Positions 52,604-61,381 of a stretch of 64,000 nucleotides of DNA are shown here, piece by piece. A program made the position numbers and the translations under genes. The notes below the pieces were generated by a model that saw nothing but the letters and a program-made list of their open reading frames with translations, did no database searches and was not told the DNA's origin. The stretch comes from Chitinophagaceae bacterium (GTDB lineage Bacteria > Bacteroidota > Bacteroidia > Chitinophagales > Chitinophagaceae): assembly GCA_003168265.1 (NCBI GenBank), contig PMSV01000024.1:372001-436000 (forward strand), written 5' to 3'. Position 1 is the stretch's first letter; each line of letters begins with the position of its first letter.

Positions 52604-52976
52604 TTTCCTTCCTTTCGATTCGTGCAAAAATGCAAAAACTTTTCGGGTTTAGATAATGATTAACGCAAAAAACAGGGAATCCGGATTTATCCGGATTAGG
52701 GCTGGGGGGAGCCAGGCTTCAGGAATCTTCAAAGTTATCATGAAACATTCGTGAAACGGCCTTTTCTCTAAGGCTAATTTTTTTTTTCATTTTCTCCAAA
52801 AATAACTTCTCGGAAAAATCCGCCAGAATGTGCAAAAATCAAGAGATTCAATGCCCGTCTGCACTTCAAAAACGAATAACTATTTTTTCCACAGTTTGTT
52901 GATATTTCAGGACGGGTAATATCAAAATCAAAAAATATTTTCGCTTTCCCCTTAACAATTTCTTAATACTACCCAG
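52604..52976 (+). promoter_or_regulatory. Intergenic region upstream of the ribonucleotide reductase
   Basis: The gap holds two ATCCGGAT palindromes exactly 10 bases apart (52679-52686 and 52689-52696), together an AATCCGGAT/ATCCGGATT inverted repeat. Further down, GCCTT-TTCTCT-AAGGC (52759-52774) is followed by TAA and ten T, a weak terminator. A -7-like TATTTTCG lies at 52936-52943. I found no cobalamin-riboswitch B12 box. Confidence 0.4.
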
Positions 52977-55900
52977 ATGAGCAATAAACAGTATAGCAAT
53001 AAAAAAGATTTTCCAATGAAAGGCCTGGCTATCACCCGCCGATTCACCCATGAAAATGTGGACCCTTTCAGCCAGTTCGAATATGATTACCGGTGCTCTG
53101 TAATCCGCAATCCTACAGGGGAAATCGTATTCGAAATGAACAATGTTGAAGTCCCCAGGCAATGGAGCCAGATCGCAACGGATATTCTGGCTCAAAAATA
53201 TTTCCGCAAAGCGGGAGTCCCCCAGCCGGACGGATCCCTGGGAAGGGAGACTTCCGTCAAACAGGTCGCCCACCGCCTGGCAAATTGCTGGCGTGTCTGG
53301 GGCGAGCGGTACAGTTATTTTGCTTCCTCAAAAGACGCCCAGATCTTCTATGAAGAGATGGTCTATTGCATTCTGAATCAGGCCTGCGTTCCGAATAGTC
53401 CTCAATGGTTCAATACCGGCCTTCATGAAAGCTATGGCATCAAAGGCAAAGCCCAGGGACATTATTTCGTGGACCAGGTCGACGGACAACTGAAAAAATC
53501 CACTTCCGCCTATGAAAGGCCCCAGCCTCATGCCTGTTTTATCCTGAGCGTTGAAGATGACCTCGTGAACGAGGGGGGGATCATGGATCTCTGGGTTCGG
53601 GAAGCCCGGATCTTCAAATACGGATCCGGAGTAGGCACTAATTTTTCCAGCATCCGGGGCGAGGGAGAAAAACTAAGCGGCGGAGGTACTTCCAGCGGCC
53701 TGATGAGCTTTCTTAAGATCGGGGACCGTGCTGCCGGAGCGATCAAATCCGGAGGCACCACCCGGCGGGCAGCAAAAATGGTCTGCCTGGACCTTGATCA
53801 TCCCGAAATAATAGATTTCATCAACTGGAAGGTCGAAGAAGAGAAAAAAGTGGGCGCCCTCATCGCTGCCGGTTATACCAGCGATTACGAAGGAGATGCC
53901 TACAAGACTGTTTCGGGACAGAATTCAAATAATTCAATCCGCATACCGAACGAATTTTTTGAGAAACTGGAAAAAGAAGAGGACTGGGAACTCAGGGCCC
54001 GCAGCGATGGCAGGGTTATGAAGAGATTTCCGGCAAGGGAAGTTTGGAATCAAATTGCGTATGCAGCATGGCGTTGCGCTGACCCGGGTACCCAATACGA
54101 CACCACCATCAATGAATGGCATACGTGCCCGAATGGTGGCCGTATCCGGGCTTCCAACCCTTGCATCACAGCCGATACCCTTATAACCACTGACAGGGGT
54201 CTCGAACGCATGGGCGATCTGGTTGGGCAATCAAGGGGGATCAAAAGTGCCGATGGTAAAATGCACTGGGTCGAAAATATCTTCCCGACAGGTACAAAAC
54301 AAGTATACACCCTGACAACCAGGTCGGGTTACAGGCTTAAGCTGACAGCCGATCATAAAGTCCTGACGGCTAACCGCGGAGATGTGCCTGCCGCAGAACT
54401 AACCAAAGATGACCTGGTCCTTCTTGTAAAAGGTCAATTCGGTCCTGAGACCTCCGGCTCTGCAGACATTGCCCAGTTGATAGGATTGCTGGTTGGGGAC
54501 GGATGCATCACTTCCCTGAACGAAACCGCCGCGGACGGTGAACGCAGACGGATAGCCTTCCTGAATATGGACAAGGAAGAAGGACTGGTGTTACAATGGG
54601 CGAATGAGCACATCAATATCCAGCTCTGCGCTCAATGGGGTGAGAACAATAAGCATGGAAATGTCCGTGAAAATGCCACCACCCTCCTTGTGTCCGTAGG
54701 CTCCCCACGGATACTCTCGTTGATGGAAAAGTTTGCCGTCCTGGATAAGGGAAGTGAAAGAAAGACCTTAAAAGATGTTTGCTTCCTGATGAACCGGGAA
54801 GAGCAGGCCGCAATTCTAAGAGGCTTATTCACGGCGGATGGATGTGTAGCCAATTACGGCGTCAAATCCCAATATATAGCCCTCGACTCTTGCTCGAAAG
54901 AGCTTTTGCAGCAGGTGCAACTGATGTTGTTAAATTTCGGGATCAAGTCCAAGCTTTATGGGAACCGTCGCGCCGGAAAACTTTCCAACCTGCTTGCAGA
55001 CGGGAAAGGTGGTACGAAGGAATATGAAGTGAAGGAAATGCATTCCCTTCGCATCAGTAGGAATTCGCGTCTCTTGTTTGAAGAGTGTATCGGATTTATG
55101 GAAGAAAGCCCCAAGGCGGCACAGTTGCGGCAGTTGAACAGCATGGTCTCCGCATATCGCGAATCGCTGTCGGACGAGGTCCTTTCCCTGGAATTCACCG
55201 GAGTTGAAGACGTATTCGATCTCACCGAGCCGGAGACCCACCACTTCGTGGCCAATGGGATAGCGATCCACAATTGCTCCGAATACATGTTCCTCGACAA
55301 TACGGCCTGTAACCTGGCCTCTGTAAACCTCCGCAAATTCTATGATGAGCAGACCAACCTTTTTGATGTGGAAGGTTTTGAATTCACCTGCAGGATCTGG
55401 ACCATCGTATTGGAAATCTCCGTACTGATGGCACAGTTCCCCAGTAAGGAAGTAGCGCAGCTTTCCTACGACTATCGGACCCTTGGACTAGGCTATGCCA
55501 ATCTCGGCTCCATGCTTATGGTGATGGGAATTCCTTATGACAGTGAGGAAGCGAGAGGCATTGCCGGAGCCGTCACGGCCATCATGACTGGGATTTCCTA
55601 CAAGACCTCAGCCGAAATGTCCGACGTGATGGGACCCTTCCCGAGGTATGAAGAAAACAAGGCCGACATGCTCAGGGTGATGCGCAACCATCGACTGGCG
55701 GCCTATGATGCCGACGAATATGAAATGCTTCAGATCAAGCCCCAGGGGATCAAGGCAAAGTATTGCCCGGATTACCTGCTTACTGCGGCTACGAAAGCAT
55801 GGGATGATGCTGTTCAACTGGGCGAGAAATTCGGATACAGAAATGCACAGACTACGGTGATCGCACCTACGGGTACGATCGGTCTGGTCATGGATTGCGA

Positions 55901-57527
55901 TACCACGGGCGTGGAACCAGATTTCGCCCTGGTCAAGTTCAAAAAACTGAGCGGTGGAGGCTATTTCAAGATCATCAACCAGTCAGTTCCGGCCGCTCTT
56001 AAGAATCTTGGTTATACTGCGAAAGAAAGCGATGCGATCGTGAAATATGCTGTAGGATCCGGCACTTTTGCGGGGACTCCCTATATCAACCATCAGTCTC
56101 TCAGCGAAAAGGGATTCATTGCCGAAGAGATCAAAAAACTGGATGTGTCGGTTTCTTCCGCCTTCGAAATCGGGTTCGTTTTCAATGTTTATACCCTTGG
56201 CGAAGAATGTCTGCAACGCCTGGGCTTCAAACCGGAAGAATATTTCAATTTCGAATGGAGCCTGCTCGAAGCCCTCGGATTCACAGAAGAACAAATAGAA
56301 GCCGCTAACGATTATGTCTGCGGCACCATGACTATTGAAGGCGCTCCGGCTCTCAGGGCCGAGCATCTGGCCGTTTTTGATTGTGCCAATAAATGCGGAA
56401 AAAAAGGTGAGCGATATATCCATGCTCATGGACATATCCGTATGATGGCCGCTGCCCAGCCCTTTATCAGCGGAGCCATCTCCAAGACCATCAATCTCCC
56501 GAATGAGGCGGTGATCGAGGAAATCGCAGATTCTTACATGTTGAGTTGGCAACTGGGCCTGAAAGCCTGTGCACTTTATCGCGACGGGTCCAAATTGTCT
56601 CAGCCCCTGAGCAACAAATCCGACAAAAAGAAAAAGACCGAAGAAGAAACAACGGAAAAATCGGCTTCCTCAACTGAACAATCTCACTCCGCTTCCCTTT
56701 CGATGTCGGAATCGAATATCGTGGACCTGAGCAAATTGACGGTTCAGGAATTACTGGAAGAAGTAACCAAAAGGGTACAGGCTTCTCCTGACACAAAATT
56801 GAAAAGAGCCCTGGCCACTATTGTTGAAAGAAGAACTCTACCGGCCAAACGCCGCGGATTTACGCAAAAGGCGAAGATCAATGGTCAGGCCTTATTCCTA
56901 AGGACCGGTGAATACACTGATGGGACGGTTGGTGAGATCTTCATTGATATGGCTAAGGAAGGAGCCACTATGCGCAGCATGCTCAACTGCTTTGCCATTT
57001 CCATTTCGATCGGCCTCCAATATGGAGTGCCTCTGGAAGAATTCGTTGAAAAATTTGTTTTCACCCGGTTCGAACCTTCGGGCATGGTAGATCACCCGAA
57101 TATCAAGAATGCCACTTCCATTGTGGATTTCATTTTCCGCGTGCTGGCATATGAATACCTGGGGAGGACGGACCTGGTGCATGTGCTGGACAAACCAGAA
57201 GTCATGAATACAGGGACGGATGACTGGGATGAAATCCCGACCTCCCTGGAATATGAAAAAAAAACGCCTGAATTAAGCGATGTCCGTGTAGTGGCCAAAT
57301 CCGCCTCCCAGGCTCCCGCTCAGAAAACAGCGCAGCCTCAGATCAAATCGACTGTAACGAATAGCAGAGCTTATTCAAAAGCAGAAGCCAATATGGATGC
57401 CCTGAATGCGGCGGCTAAAAGCATGCAAAGCGATGCGCCTGCTTGTAATACCTGCGGGCACATAACCATACGCAGCGGCACCTGTTATAAATGCCTCAAT
57501 TGCGGTAATAGCATGGGTTGCAGTTAA
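52977..57527 (+). CDS. nrdJ: Adenosylcobalamin-dependent ribonucleotide reductase with intein
   Basis: A 1516-codon gene encoding a class II reductase of ~1145 residues after splicing. N-terminal extein is 1-395, intein 396-766, C-terminal extein 767-1516. The active-site motif ASNP-C-SEYMFLD is rebuilt by splicing; the cysteine after the junction (767) is the thiyl-radical cysteine. NTACNLASVNL, APTGTIG and a radical-site region follow. The C-terminus has a TSCPD domain (about 1270-1390) and a cysteine-rich end (CNTCGHITIRSGTCYKCLNCGNSMGCS pattern) for redox relay and zinc. It reduces ribonucleotides using B12 and needs no oxygen. No nrdAB or nrdDG is in the window. Confidence 0.93.
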   Translation: MSNKQYSNKKDFPMKGLAITRRFTHENVDPFSQFEYDYRCSVIRNPTGEIVFEMNNVEVPRQWSQIATDILAQKYFRKAGVPQPDGSLGRETSVKQVAHRLANCWRVWGERYSYFASSKDAQIFYEEMVYCILNQACVPNSPQWFNTGLHESYGIKGKAQGHYFVDQVDGQLKKSTSAYERPQPHACFILSVEDDLVNEGGIMDLWVREARIFKYGSGVGTNFSSIRGEGEKLSGGGTSSGLMSFLKIGDRAAGAIKSGGTTRRAAKMVCLDLDHPEIIDFINWKVEEEKKVGALIAAGYTSDYEGDAYKTVSGQNSNNSIRIPNEFFEKLEKEEDWELRARSDGRVMKRFPAREVWNQIAYAAWRCADPGTQYDTTINEWHTCPNGGRIRASNPCITADTLITTDRGLERMGDLVGQSRGIKSADGKMHWVENIFPTGTKQVYTLTTRSGYRLKLTADHKVLTANRGDVPAAELTKDDLVLLVKGQFGPETSGSADIAQLIGLLVGDGCITSLNETAADGERRRIAFLNMDKEEGLVLQWANEHINIQLCAQWGENNKHGNVRENATTLLVSVGSPRILSLMEKFAVLDKGSERKTLKDVCFLMNREEQAAILRGLFTADGCVANYGVKSQYIALDSCSKELLQQVQLMLLNFGIKSKLYGNRRAGKLSNLLADGKGGTKEYEVKEMHSLRISRNSRLLFEECIGFMEESPKAAQLRQLNSMVSAYRESLSDEVLSLEFTGVEDVFDLTEPETHHFVANGIAIHNCSEYMFLDNTACNLASVNLRKFYDEQTNLFDVEGFEFTCRIWTIVLEISVLMAQFPSKEVAQLSYDYRTLGLGYANLGSMLMVMGIPYDSEEARGIAGAVTAIMTGISYKTSAEMSDVMGPFPRYEENKADMLRVMRNHRLAAYDADEYEMLQIKPQGIKAKYCPDYLLTAATKAWDDAVQLGEKFGYRNAQTTVIAPTGTIGLVMDCDTTGVEPDFALVKFKKLSGGGYFKIINQSVPAALKNLGYTAKESDAIVKYAVGSGTFAGTPYINHQSLSEKGFIAEEIKKLDVSVSSAFEIGFVFNVYTLGEECLQRLGFKPEEYFNFEWSLLEALGFTEEQIEAANDYVCGTMTIEGAPALRAEHLAVFDCANKCGKKGERYIHAHGHIRMMAAAQPFISGAISKTINLPNEAVIEEIADSYMLSWQLGLKACALYRDGSKLSQPLSNKSDKKKKTEEETTEKSASSTEQSHSASLSMSESNIVDLSKLTVQELLEEVTKRVQASPDTKLKRALATIVERRTLPAKRRGFTQKAKINGQALFLRTGEYTDGTVGEIFIDMAKEGATMRSMLNCFAISISIGLQYGVPLEEFVEKFVFTRFEPSGMVDHPNIKNATSIVDFIFRVLAYEYLGRTDLVHVLDKPEVMNTGTDDWDEIPTSLEYEKKTPELSDVRVVAKSASQAPAQKTAQPQIKSTVTNSRAYSKAEANMDALNAAAKSMQSDAPACNTCGHITIRSGTCYKCLNCGNSMGCS
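54162..55274 (+). mobile_element. Intein with LAGLIDADG homing endonuclease, in the RNR active site
   Basis: An in-frame insert of 371 codons (residues 396-766 of the precursor). Block A starts at C396 (CITADTLITTDRG). Block B has TADH with H460. The DOD endonuclease motifs are LIGLLVGDG (501-509, D508) and LRGLFTADG (614-622, D621), both with the catalytic acid intact. Block F reads VFDLTEPETHHFVANG, and block G ends IHN before C+1 (767). All splicing residues and both endonuclease acids are present, so it is probably an active mobile intein. Confidence 0.93.
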
Positions 57528-57585
57528 AAACTATTGTCAAACCCTATCAAAAAGACTAAGGACGGTTATTTATTATACTTCTATT

Positions 57586-57612
57586 CCCGCCCATTTCCAT
57601 GGGCGGGTTTTT
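57586..57612 (+). terminator. Rho-independent terminator after the ribonucleotide reductase
   Basis: CCCGCCCAT-TTCC-ATGGGCGGG is a perfect 9-bp GC-rich stem followed by five T. It lies 59 bases after the stop. Confidence 0.92.
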
Positions 57613-57741
57613 ATTTGAGCAAACTGCAACTGTAATTTTACGAACGGCTATAGTATATTTTCAAACGGCATGAATATATACGAAGCTATTGCAAGACAAT
57701 TTAATATGTCTATCTTCGTTAGAAGAAAAATCTCATTCCAC

Positions 57742-57867
57742 ATGAAAACCATGAGTCAAATCCTCGCTGTTATTTTGGTCATAGCATTTTTCGCTTCATG
57801 CAGCCGTTCTGTAACCCCCTTTGAAGCAGCCAATAACCATTATAACCGTTGCAGGGCCGTCAGATAA
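57742..57867 (+). CDS. Small lipoprotein (41 residues)
   Basis: A 41-residue peptide: KTMSQILAVILVIAFFASCSRS gives a signal with lipobox-like ASC, then a short polar tail with one further cysteine near the end (NRCRAVR). The frame extends upstream to 57670, but the downstream ATG starts just before the signal. It stands as its own unit between two strong terminators, so it is probably expressed. No family recognised; size and layout recall small entericidin-like lipoproteins, but I cannot claim homology. Confidence 0.6.
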   Translation: MKTMSQILAVILVIAFFASCSRSVTPFEAANNHYNRCRAVR

Positions 57868-57895
57868 AAAAATAATAAATTCATTTCTATTATAG

Positions 57896-57920
57896 AGGTT
57901 GTCCAGCGGACAACCTTTTT
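57896..57920 (+). terminator. Rho-independent terminator after the small lipoprotein gene
   Basis: AGGTTGTCC-AGC-GGACAACCT is a perfect 9-bp stem with a 3-base loop, followed by four more T. It starts 29 bases after the stop. Confidence 0.9.
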
Positions 57921-57954
57921 CATTATCTTGATTTAGCGAATCCAAACTGCTTAT

Positions 57955-58431
57955 ATGCTAATTCAATTCGGATATGAAAAAAAACAGGTATTACAGGCCC
58001 TTCGTTATCATTTTATTACCCGCACAGAAATAAAGTTCCTGATCATTATAGTTAACCTCTTCACCATCGCATCGGCTGCCCTGCTTTATATGCATTTGAT
58101 CCAACCCGTTGCCTTTTTAGCCTTTTCCATACTCTGGTTTTTGTTATTGATCTCGATATGGCGCATACTGCCCTTGAGCATCTATCAGAAAAACGAAACT
58201 TTCCGGGACCAGTTCACCATGTCGATCACCAGCTCCGAAATCATTCTTGGTACACGTAAGGGCGAGCATGGCTGGGCATGGACTGATTTCAGCACCTTCC
58301 TTGAAAGCACATATTTCTTTCATCTCTATTTCAACAGCAGATCCTTTTTCCTGATCCCCAAGGACGGATTCGAAGGACTGATTGAATTGCAGGAATTCCG
58401 GCAATTGCTCCGGGAAAAAATAGGGAAATGA
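57955..58431 (+). CDS. YcxB-like membrane protein
   Basis: A 158-residue protein. Two transmembrane helices (about 30-50 and 53-72) are followed by a soluble C-terminal domain (about 80-158) with FTMSITSSEIILGTRKGEHGWAWTDFSTFLES and FNSRSFFLIPKDGF. This fits the YcxB-like family, membrane proteins of unknown function often near transporters. It converges on gldB with 1 base between stops. Confidence 0.7.
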   Translation: MLIQFGYEKKQVLQALRYHFITRTEIKFLIIIVNLFTIASAALLYMHLIQPVAFLAFSILWFLLLISIWRILPLSIYQKNETFRDQFTMSITSSEIILGTRKGEHGWAWTDFSTFLESTYFFHLYFNSRSFFLIPKDGFEGLIELQEFRQLLREKIGK

Positions 58432-58432
58432 T

Positions 58433-59449
58433 TTACCTGGGATTGTATTTTGTCTCTTCGAAAATTTTCTTCGGATCCTTATTCATCAATTCCACCGGGG
58501 AGATCGAAGGGTTGTTTTCTACATATTTTTTGACGATCTGCCAGCCTACCCATTGGCCGATATTGCCGGGTGAAGCAGGAGGCATGCCCTGGGTATTGGG
58601 TGCATCCCCGATATAGTCCTTTATGACATCCGGATCAATAGTGTACAATGCATTGGTTTGCAGGAAAAAATTCCAGATCAAACCCTCATTGCCCTGACAC
58701 CAGTCCATTTGTTTTTGAGTAAATCCCGTGACCAGGCTATCCGGGCTCTCCGGAAGAAAAAGACTTGTCAGATACCAGTATTTTCCCTTCTCCACCATTT
58801 GTTCGATCAGGGATTTGTTCTCGCTCCGGTCTGCGAACAGATCTTCGGCGATCGCCTTCATGCAGTTCGGCGTAATATAATTGGGCTCAAAGCGTCTGGA
58901 AATATAGGTCGGATACATTTCCTGCCCCTGAAGGCTATTGTAAAATGAAAAATGTTGTCCTGCATAGAGCTGGAGGCCAATGGCCAGGCTGTATTGTGTG
59001 ATGGCTGCTCCGGGTGCGTCGAAGGGCCCGATAAAAGCAACGACTTCTTGCGGAAGCTGGTAATGGGGGAAATAGTATTTGACATATCGGAAAGACTGGG
59101 CCAGTTCTTTTTCGAGCCATCTCAGGTCTTCAAATTTATTGTCGATCGAGTCTTTCGCGGGCAGATAGCTGGTCAAAAACTGGCGGCAGGCAATAAAACT
59201 AATCTGGCTGGTATCGCTCAAGGGCTCTGCACCCAGGATATTGACGATAAAATCATTCAGGAAATAGGGAAATTCCCCGTTGAGTTTTTTCAGCCCTTCC
59301 ACTATGTGATTGCTATCCAGAGTGAAAAAAACCTTGTCGAAACGGTCAATCTTCACGGTTACTTTGATATCGGAAACATCAGGCAGGTTTTTTCCGTGGC
59401 GGCAGGCCGTCAGGCTCAGCAGCAGTAACAGGTAAGCTATTTTTTTCAT
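58433..59449 (-). CDS. gldB: Gliding motility lipoprotein GldB
   Basis: A 338-residue lipoprotein: MKKIAYLLLLLSLTACRHG gives a signal with lipobox TAC. The body contains LPDVSDIKVTVKIDRFDKVFF, NGEFPYFLNDFIVNILGA and a C-terminal SPVELMNKDPKKIFEETKYNPR region that matches the GldB family. GldB is needed for gliding in Flavobacterium and is linked to the type IX secretion machinery. The long in-frame extension upstream (to 59650) overlaps the divergent nadE promoter and is not used. gldC, often next to it, is not here. Confidence 0.85.
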   Translation of the reverse strand: MKKIAYLLLLLSLTACRHGKNLPDVSDIKVTVKIDRFDKVFFTLDSNHIVEGLKKLNGEFPYFLNDFIVNILGAEPLSDTSQISFIACRQFLTSYLPAKDSIDNKFEDLRWLEKELAQSFRYVKYYFPHYQLPQEVVAFIGPFDAPGAAITQYSLAIGLQLYAGQHFSFYNSLQGQEMYPTYISRRFEPNYITPNCMKAIAEDLFADRSENKSLIEQMVEKGKYWYLTSLFLPESPDSLVTGFTQKQMDWCQGNEGLIWNFFLQTNALYTIDPDVIKDYIGDAPNTQGMPPASPGNIGQWVGWQIVKKYVENNPSISPVELMNKDPKKIFEETKYNPR

Positions 59450-59542
59450 GATTTTTGTAAACGGAATTAATAAACGATTTGGAAAAGAATTTATGCGGCT
59501 CCGCATTTCCATCCTGTCTGGGGCCGTGAATCCGGTTTGACG

Positions 59543-59550
59543 TAAATTTG
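59543..59550 (+). promoter_or_regulatory. Bacteroidota -7 box (TAAATTTG)
   Basis: Exact TAnnTTTG with 4 bases to the nadE ATG, predicting a leaderless transcript. Confidence 0.5.
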
Positions 59551-59554
59551 TTTT

Positions 59555-61270
59555 ATGAAAATTGCAATGGCCCAGCAAAACTACCACATTGGTAATTTTG
59601 AAAAAAACCTTCAGAAAATAAAAGAAGGCATTGAACGGGCAAAGGAACAAAAAGCAGACCTGGTCTTATTTTCCGAATTATCAGTTTGCGGTTATCCTCC
59701 CCGGGATTTTTTGGAATTCGACGACTTTATCCTCAAATGCTATGATTCGATTAACCAGATCAGGGAACTGGCCGATACCATTGCAGTGGTCGTAGGCGCA
59801 CCCTGCCGCAATGATTCAGATAAGGGGAAACCCCTTTTCAATGCAGCCTGGCTGCTCTATGAGAAAGAGGTAAAAGGCATCGCCCATAAAACCTGCCTGC
59901 CTACCTATGATATTTTTGACGAATACAGGTATTTTGAACCGGGTTTTGAATGGAATTTGATTCCTTTCAAAGGCAAAAAGATTGCGTTGACCATCTGTGA
60001 AGATATCTGGACCCTGGGCGATAACCCGCTTTACAGGCAATGGCCGATGGAAGCCCTGAGTAGGCAAATGCCCGACCTCATTCTCAATATCTCGGCCTCA
60101 CCCTTCGATTATGATCATGATGATGACCGCAAAGAAGTGATCCGGGCCAATGTTTTGAAATACCAGTTGCCGCTTTTCTATTGCAATGCCGTCGGGTCAC
60201 AGACCGAAATAGTATTTGACGGGGGAAGCCTGGCCTATGACGCTTCGGGGAATATCCTCAGGGAAATGAGTTATTTCGAAGAAGACTTCGCCGTCATCGA
60301 ACTGGATGCAAACACAGTAATTGCAAAATCGCAAAACACCCTGCCCGCAGCCAGGACGCTCGACCGTGAAATGAGGGTCTACAAGCAAAATGAGCCCTCC
60401 CGAATCATTGAATACCTGACCGCCGAAAACAATATCCGCCAGATACATGATGCCCTGATCCTGGGTATCAGGGATTATTTCGGAAAAATGGGTTTCAGAA
60501 AAGCCATTCTTGGAAGCAGCGGGGGCATCGACAGCGCGGTCACCCTTTGCCTCGCCTGCGAGGCCCTCGGCGAGGATCATGTCAAAGCCATTCTAATGCC
60601 CTCTCCCTATTCCAGCGAACATTCCGTAAGCGATGCCAGGGCTCTTTCCGAAAACCTCCGCAATGATTACAGGGTCATCCCTATCCATGATATATACGAA
60701 GATTACCTGAAGACCCTGAAACCCATATTCGGAGACCTACCCTTCGGTCTTGCAGAAGAAAATGTTCAGAGCCGGATAAGGGGTAACCTCCTCATGTCCA
60801 TGGCCAATAAATTCAGTTATATCCTCCTTAATACATCCAACAAAAGCGAATTAGCAACGGGATACGGCACCCTCTATGGGGATATGGCTGGCGGCCTCAG
60901 CGTATTGGGAGACCTCTATAAATTGCAGGTTTATGCACTCGCCCGTTATATCAATCGCAAGCGGAATCTGATCCCCATAAACATCATCGAAAAGCCGCCT
61001 TCGGCAGAACTGAGGCCGGAACAGAAAGACAGTGACAGCCTGCCTGATTATGCGATCCTGGATAAAGTACTCTACCAGTACATAGAAAAAAGACAGGGGC
61101 CCAGGGAGATCATTGCCATGGGAGTAGAGGAGGCCCTTGTGAAAAGAATCTTAAAACTGGTCAATACGAATGAATACAAACGCAACCAGTTTTGCCCTAT
61201 CATCCGTGTAAGCTGTAAGGCCTTTGGAGTAGGACGACGGGTGCCCATCGTAGGCAAATACCTCGGTTGA
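59555..61270 (+). CDS. nadE: Glutamine-dependent NAD+ synthetase
   Basis: A 571-residue two-domain enzyme. The nitrilase-type glutaminase (about 1-270) has its Glu in LFSELSVCGYPP, Lys in AHKTCLPTYDIFDE and Cys in LTICEDIWT. The synthetase domain (about 290-571) has the PP-loop GSSGGIDSAV and NTSNKSELATGYGTLYGDMAGG. It amidates nicotinate adenine dinucleotide to NAD with glutamine. In Bacteroidota nadE often neighbours gldB; here they are divergent. Confidence 0.95.
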   Translation: MKIAMAQQNYHIGNFEKNLQKIKEGIERAKEQKADLVLFSELSVCGYPPRDFLEFDDFILKCYDSINQIRELADTIAVVVGAPCRNDSDKGKPLFNAAWLLYEKEVKGIAHKTCLPTYDIFDEYRYFEPGFEWNLIPFKGKKIALTICEDIWTLGDNPLYRQWPMEALSRQMPDLILNISASPFDYDHDDDRKEVIRANVLKYQLPLFYCNAVGSQTEIVFDGGSLAYDASGNILREMSYFEEDFAVIELDANTVIAKSQNTLPAARTLDREMRVYKQNEPSRIIEYLTAENNIRQIHDALILGIRDYFGKMGFRKAILGSSGGIDSAVTLCLACEALGEDHVKAILMPSPYSSEHSVSDARALSENLRNDYRVIPIHDIYEDYLKTLKPIFGDLPFGLAEENVQSRIRGNLLMSMANKFSYILLNTSNKSELATGYGTLYGDMAGGLSVLGDLYKLQVYALARYINRKRNLIPINIIEKPPSAELRPEQKDSDSLPDYAILDKVLYQYIEKRQGPREIIAMGVEEALVKRILKLVNTNEYKRNQFCPIIRVSCKAFGVGRRVPIVGKYLG

Positions 61271-61335
61271 GACCAGATTCGTCTGCCTTTCGTGTCCGTA
61301 AAATCAAATTGTTAAAAATCCCACGGGGCATAATA

Positions 61336-61362
61336 TTTGTTGAAACCCTTATTCGTATTTTG
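61336..61362 (+). promoter_or_regulatory. Promoter of the moxR operon
   Basis: TTTG (61336-61339) and TATTTTG (61356-61362) are 16 bases apart, resembling the Bacteroidota TTG/TAnnTTTG pair with one base missing from the -7 box. The moxR ATG follows 19 bases later. Confidence 0.45.
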
Positions 61363-61381
61363 CACAACCTAATAAAAATCT

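Noticed and set aside
52604-52976. Search for a cobalamin riboswitch before the B12-dependent reductase
   Set aside because: No GCCACTG-type B12 box or long multi-stem fold seen. The region is too short and AT-rich.
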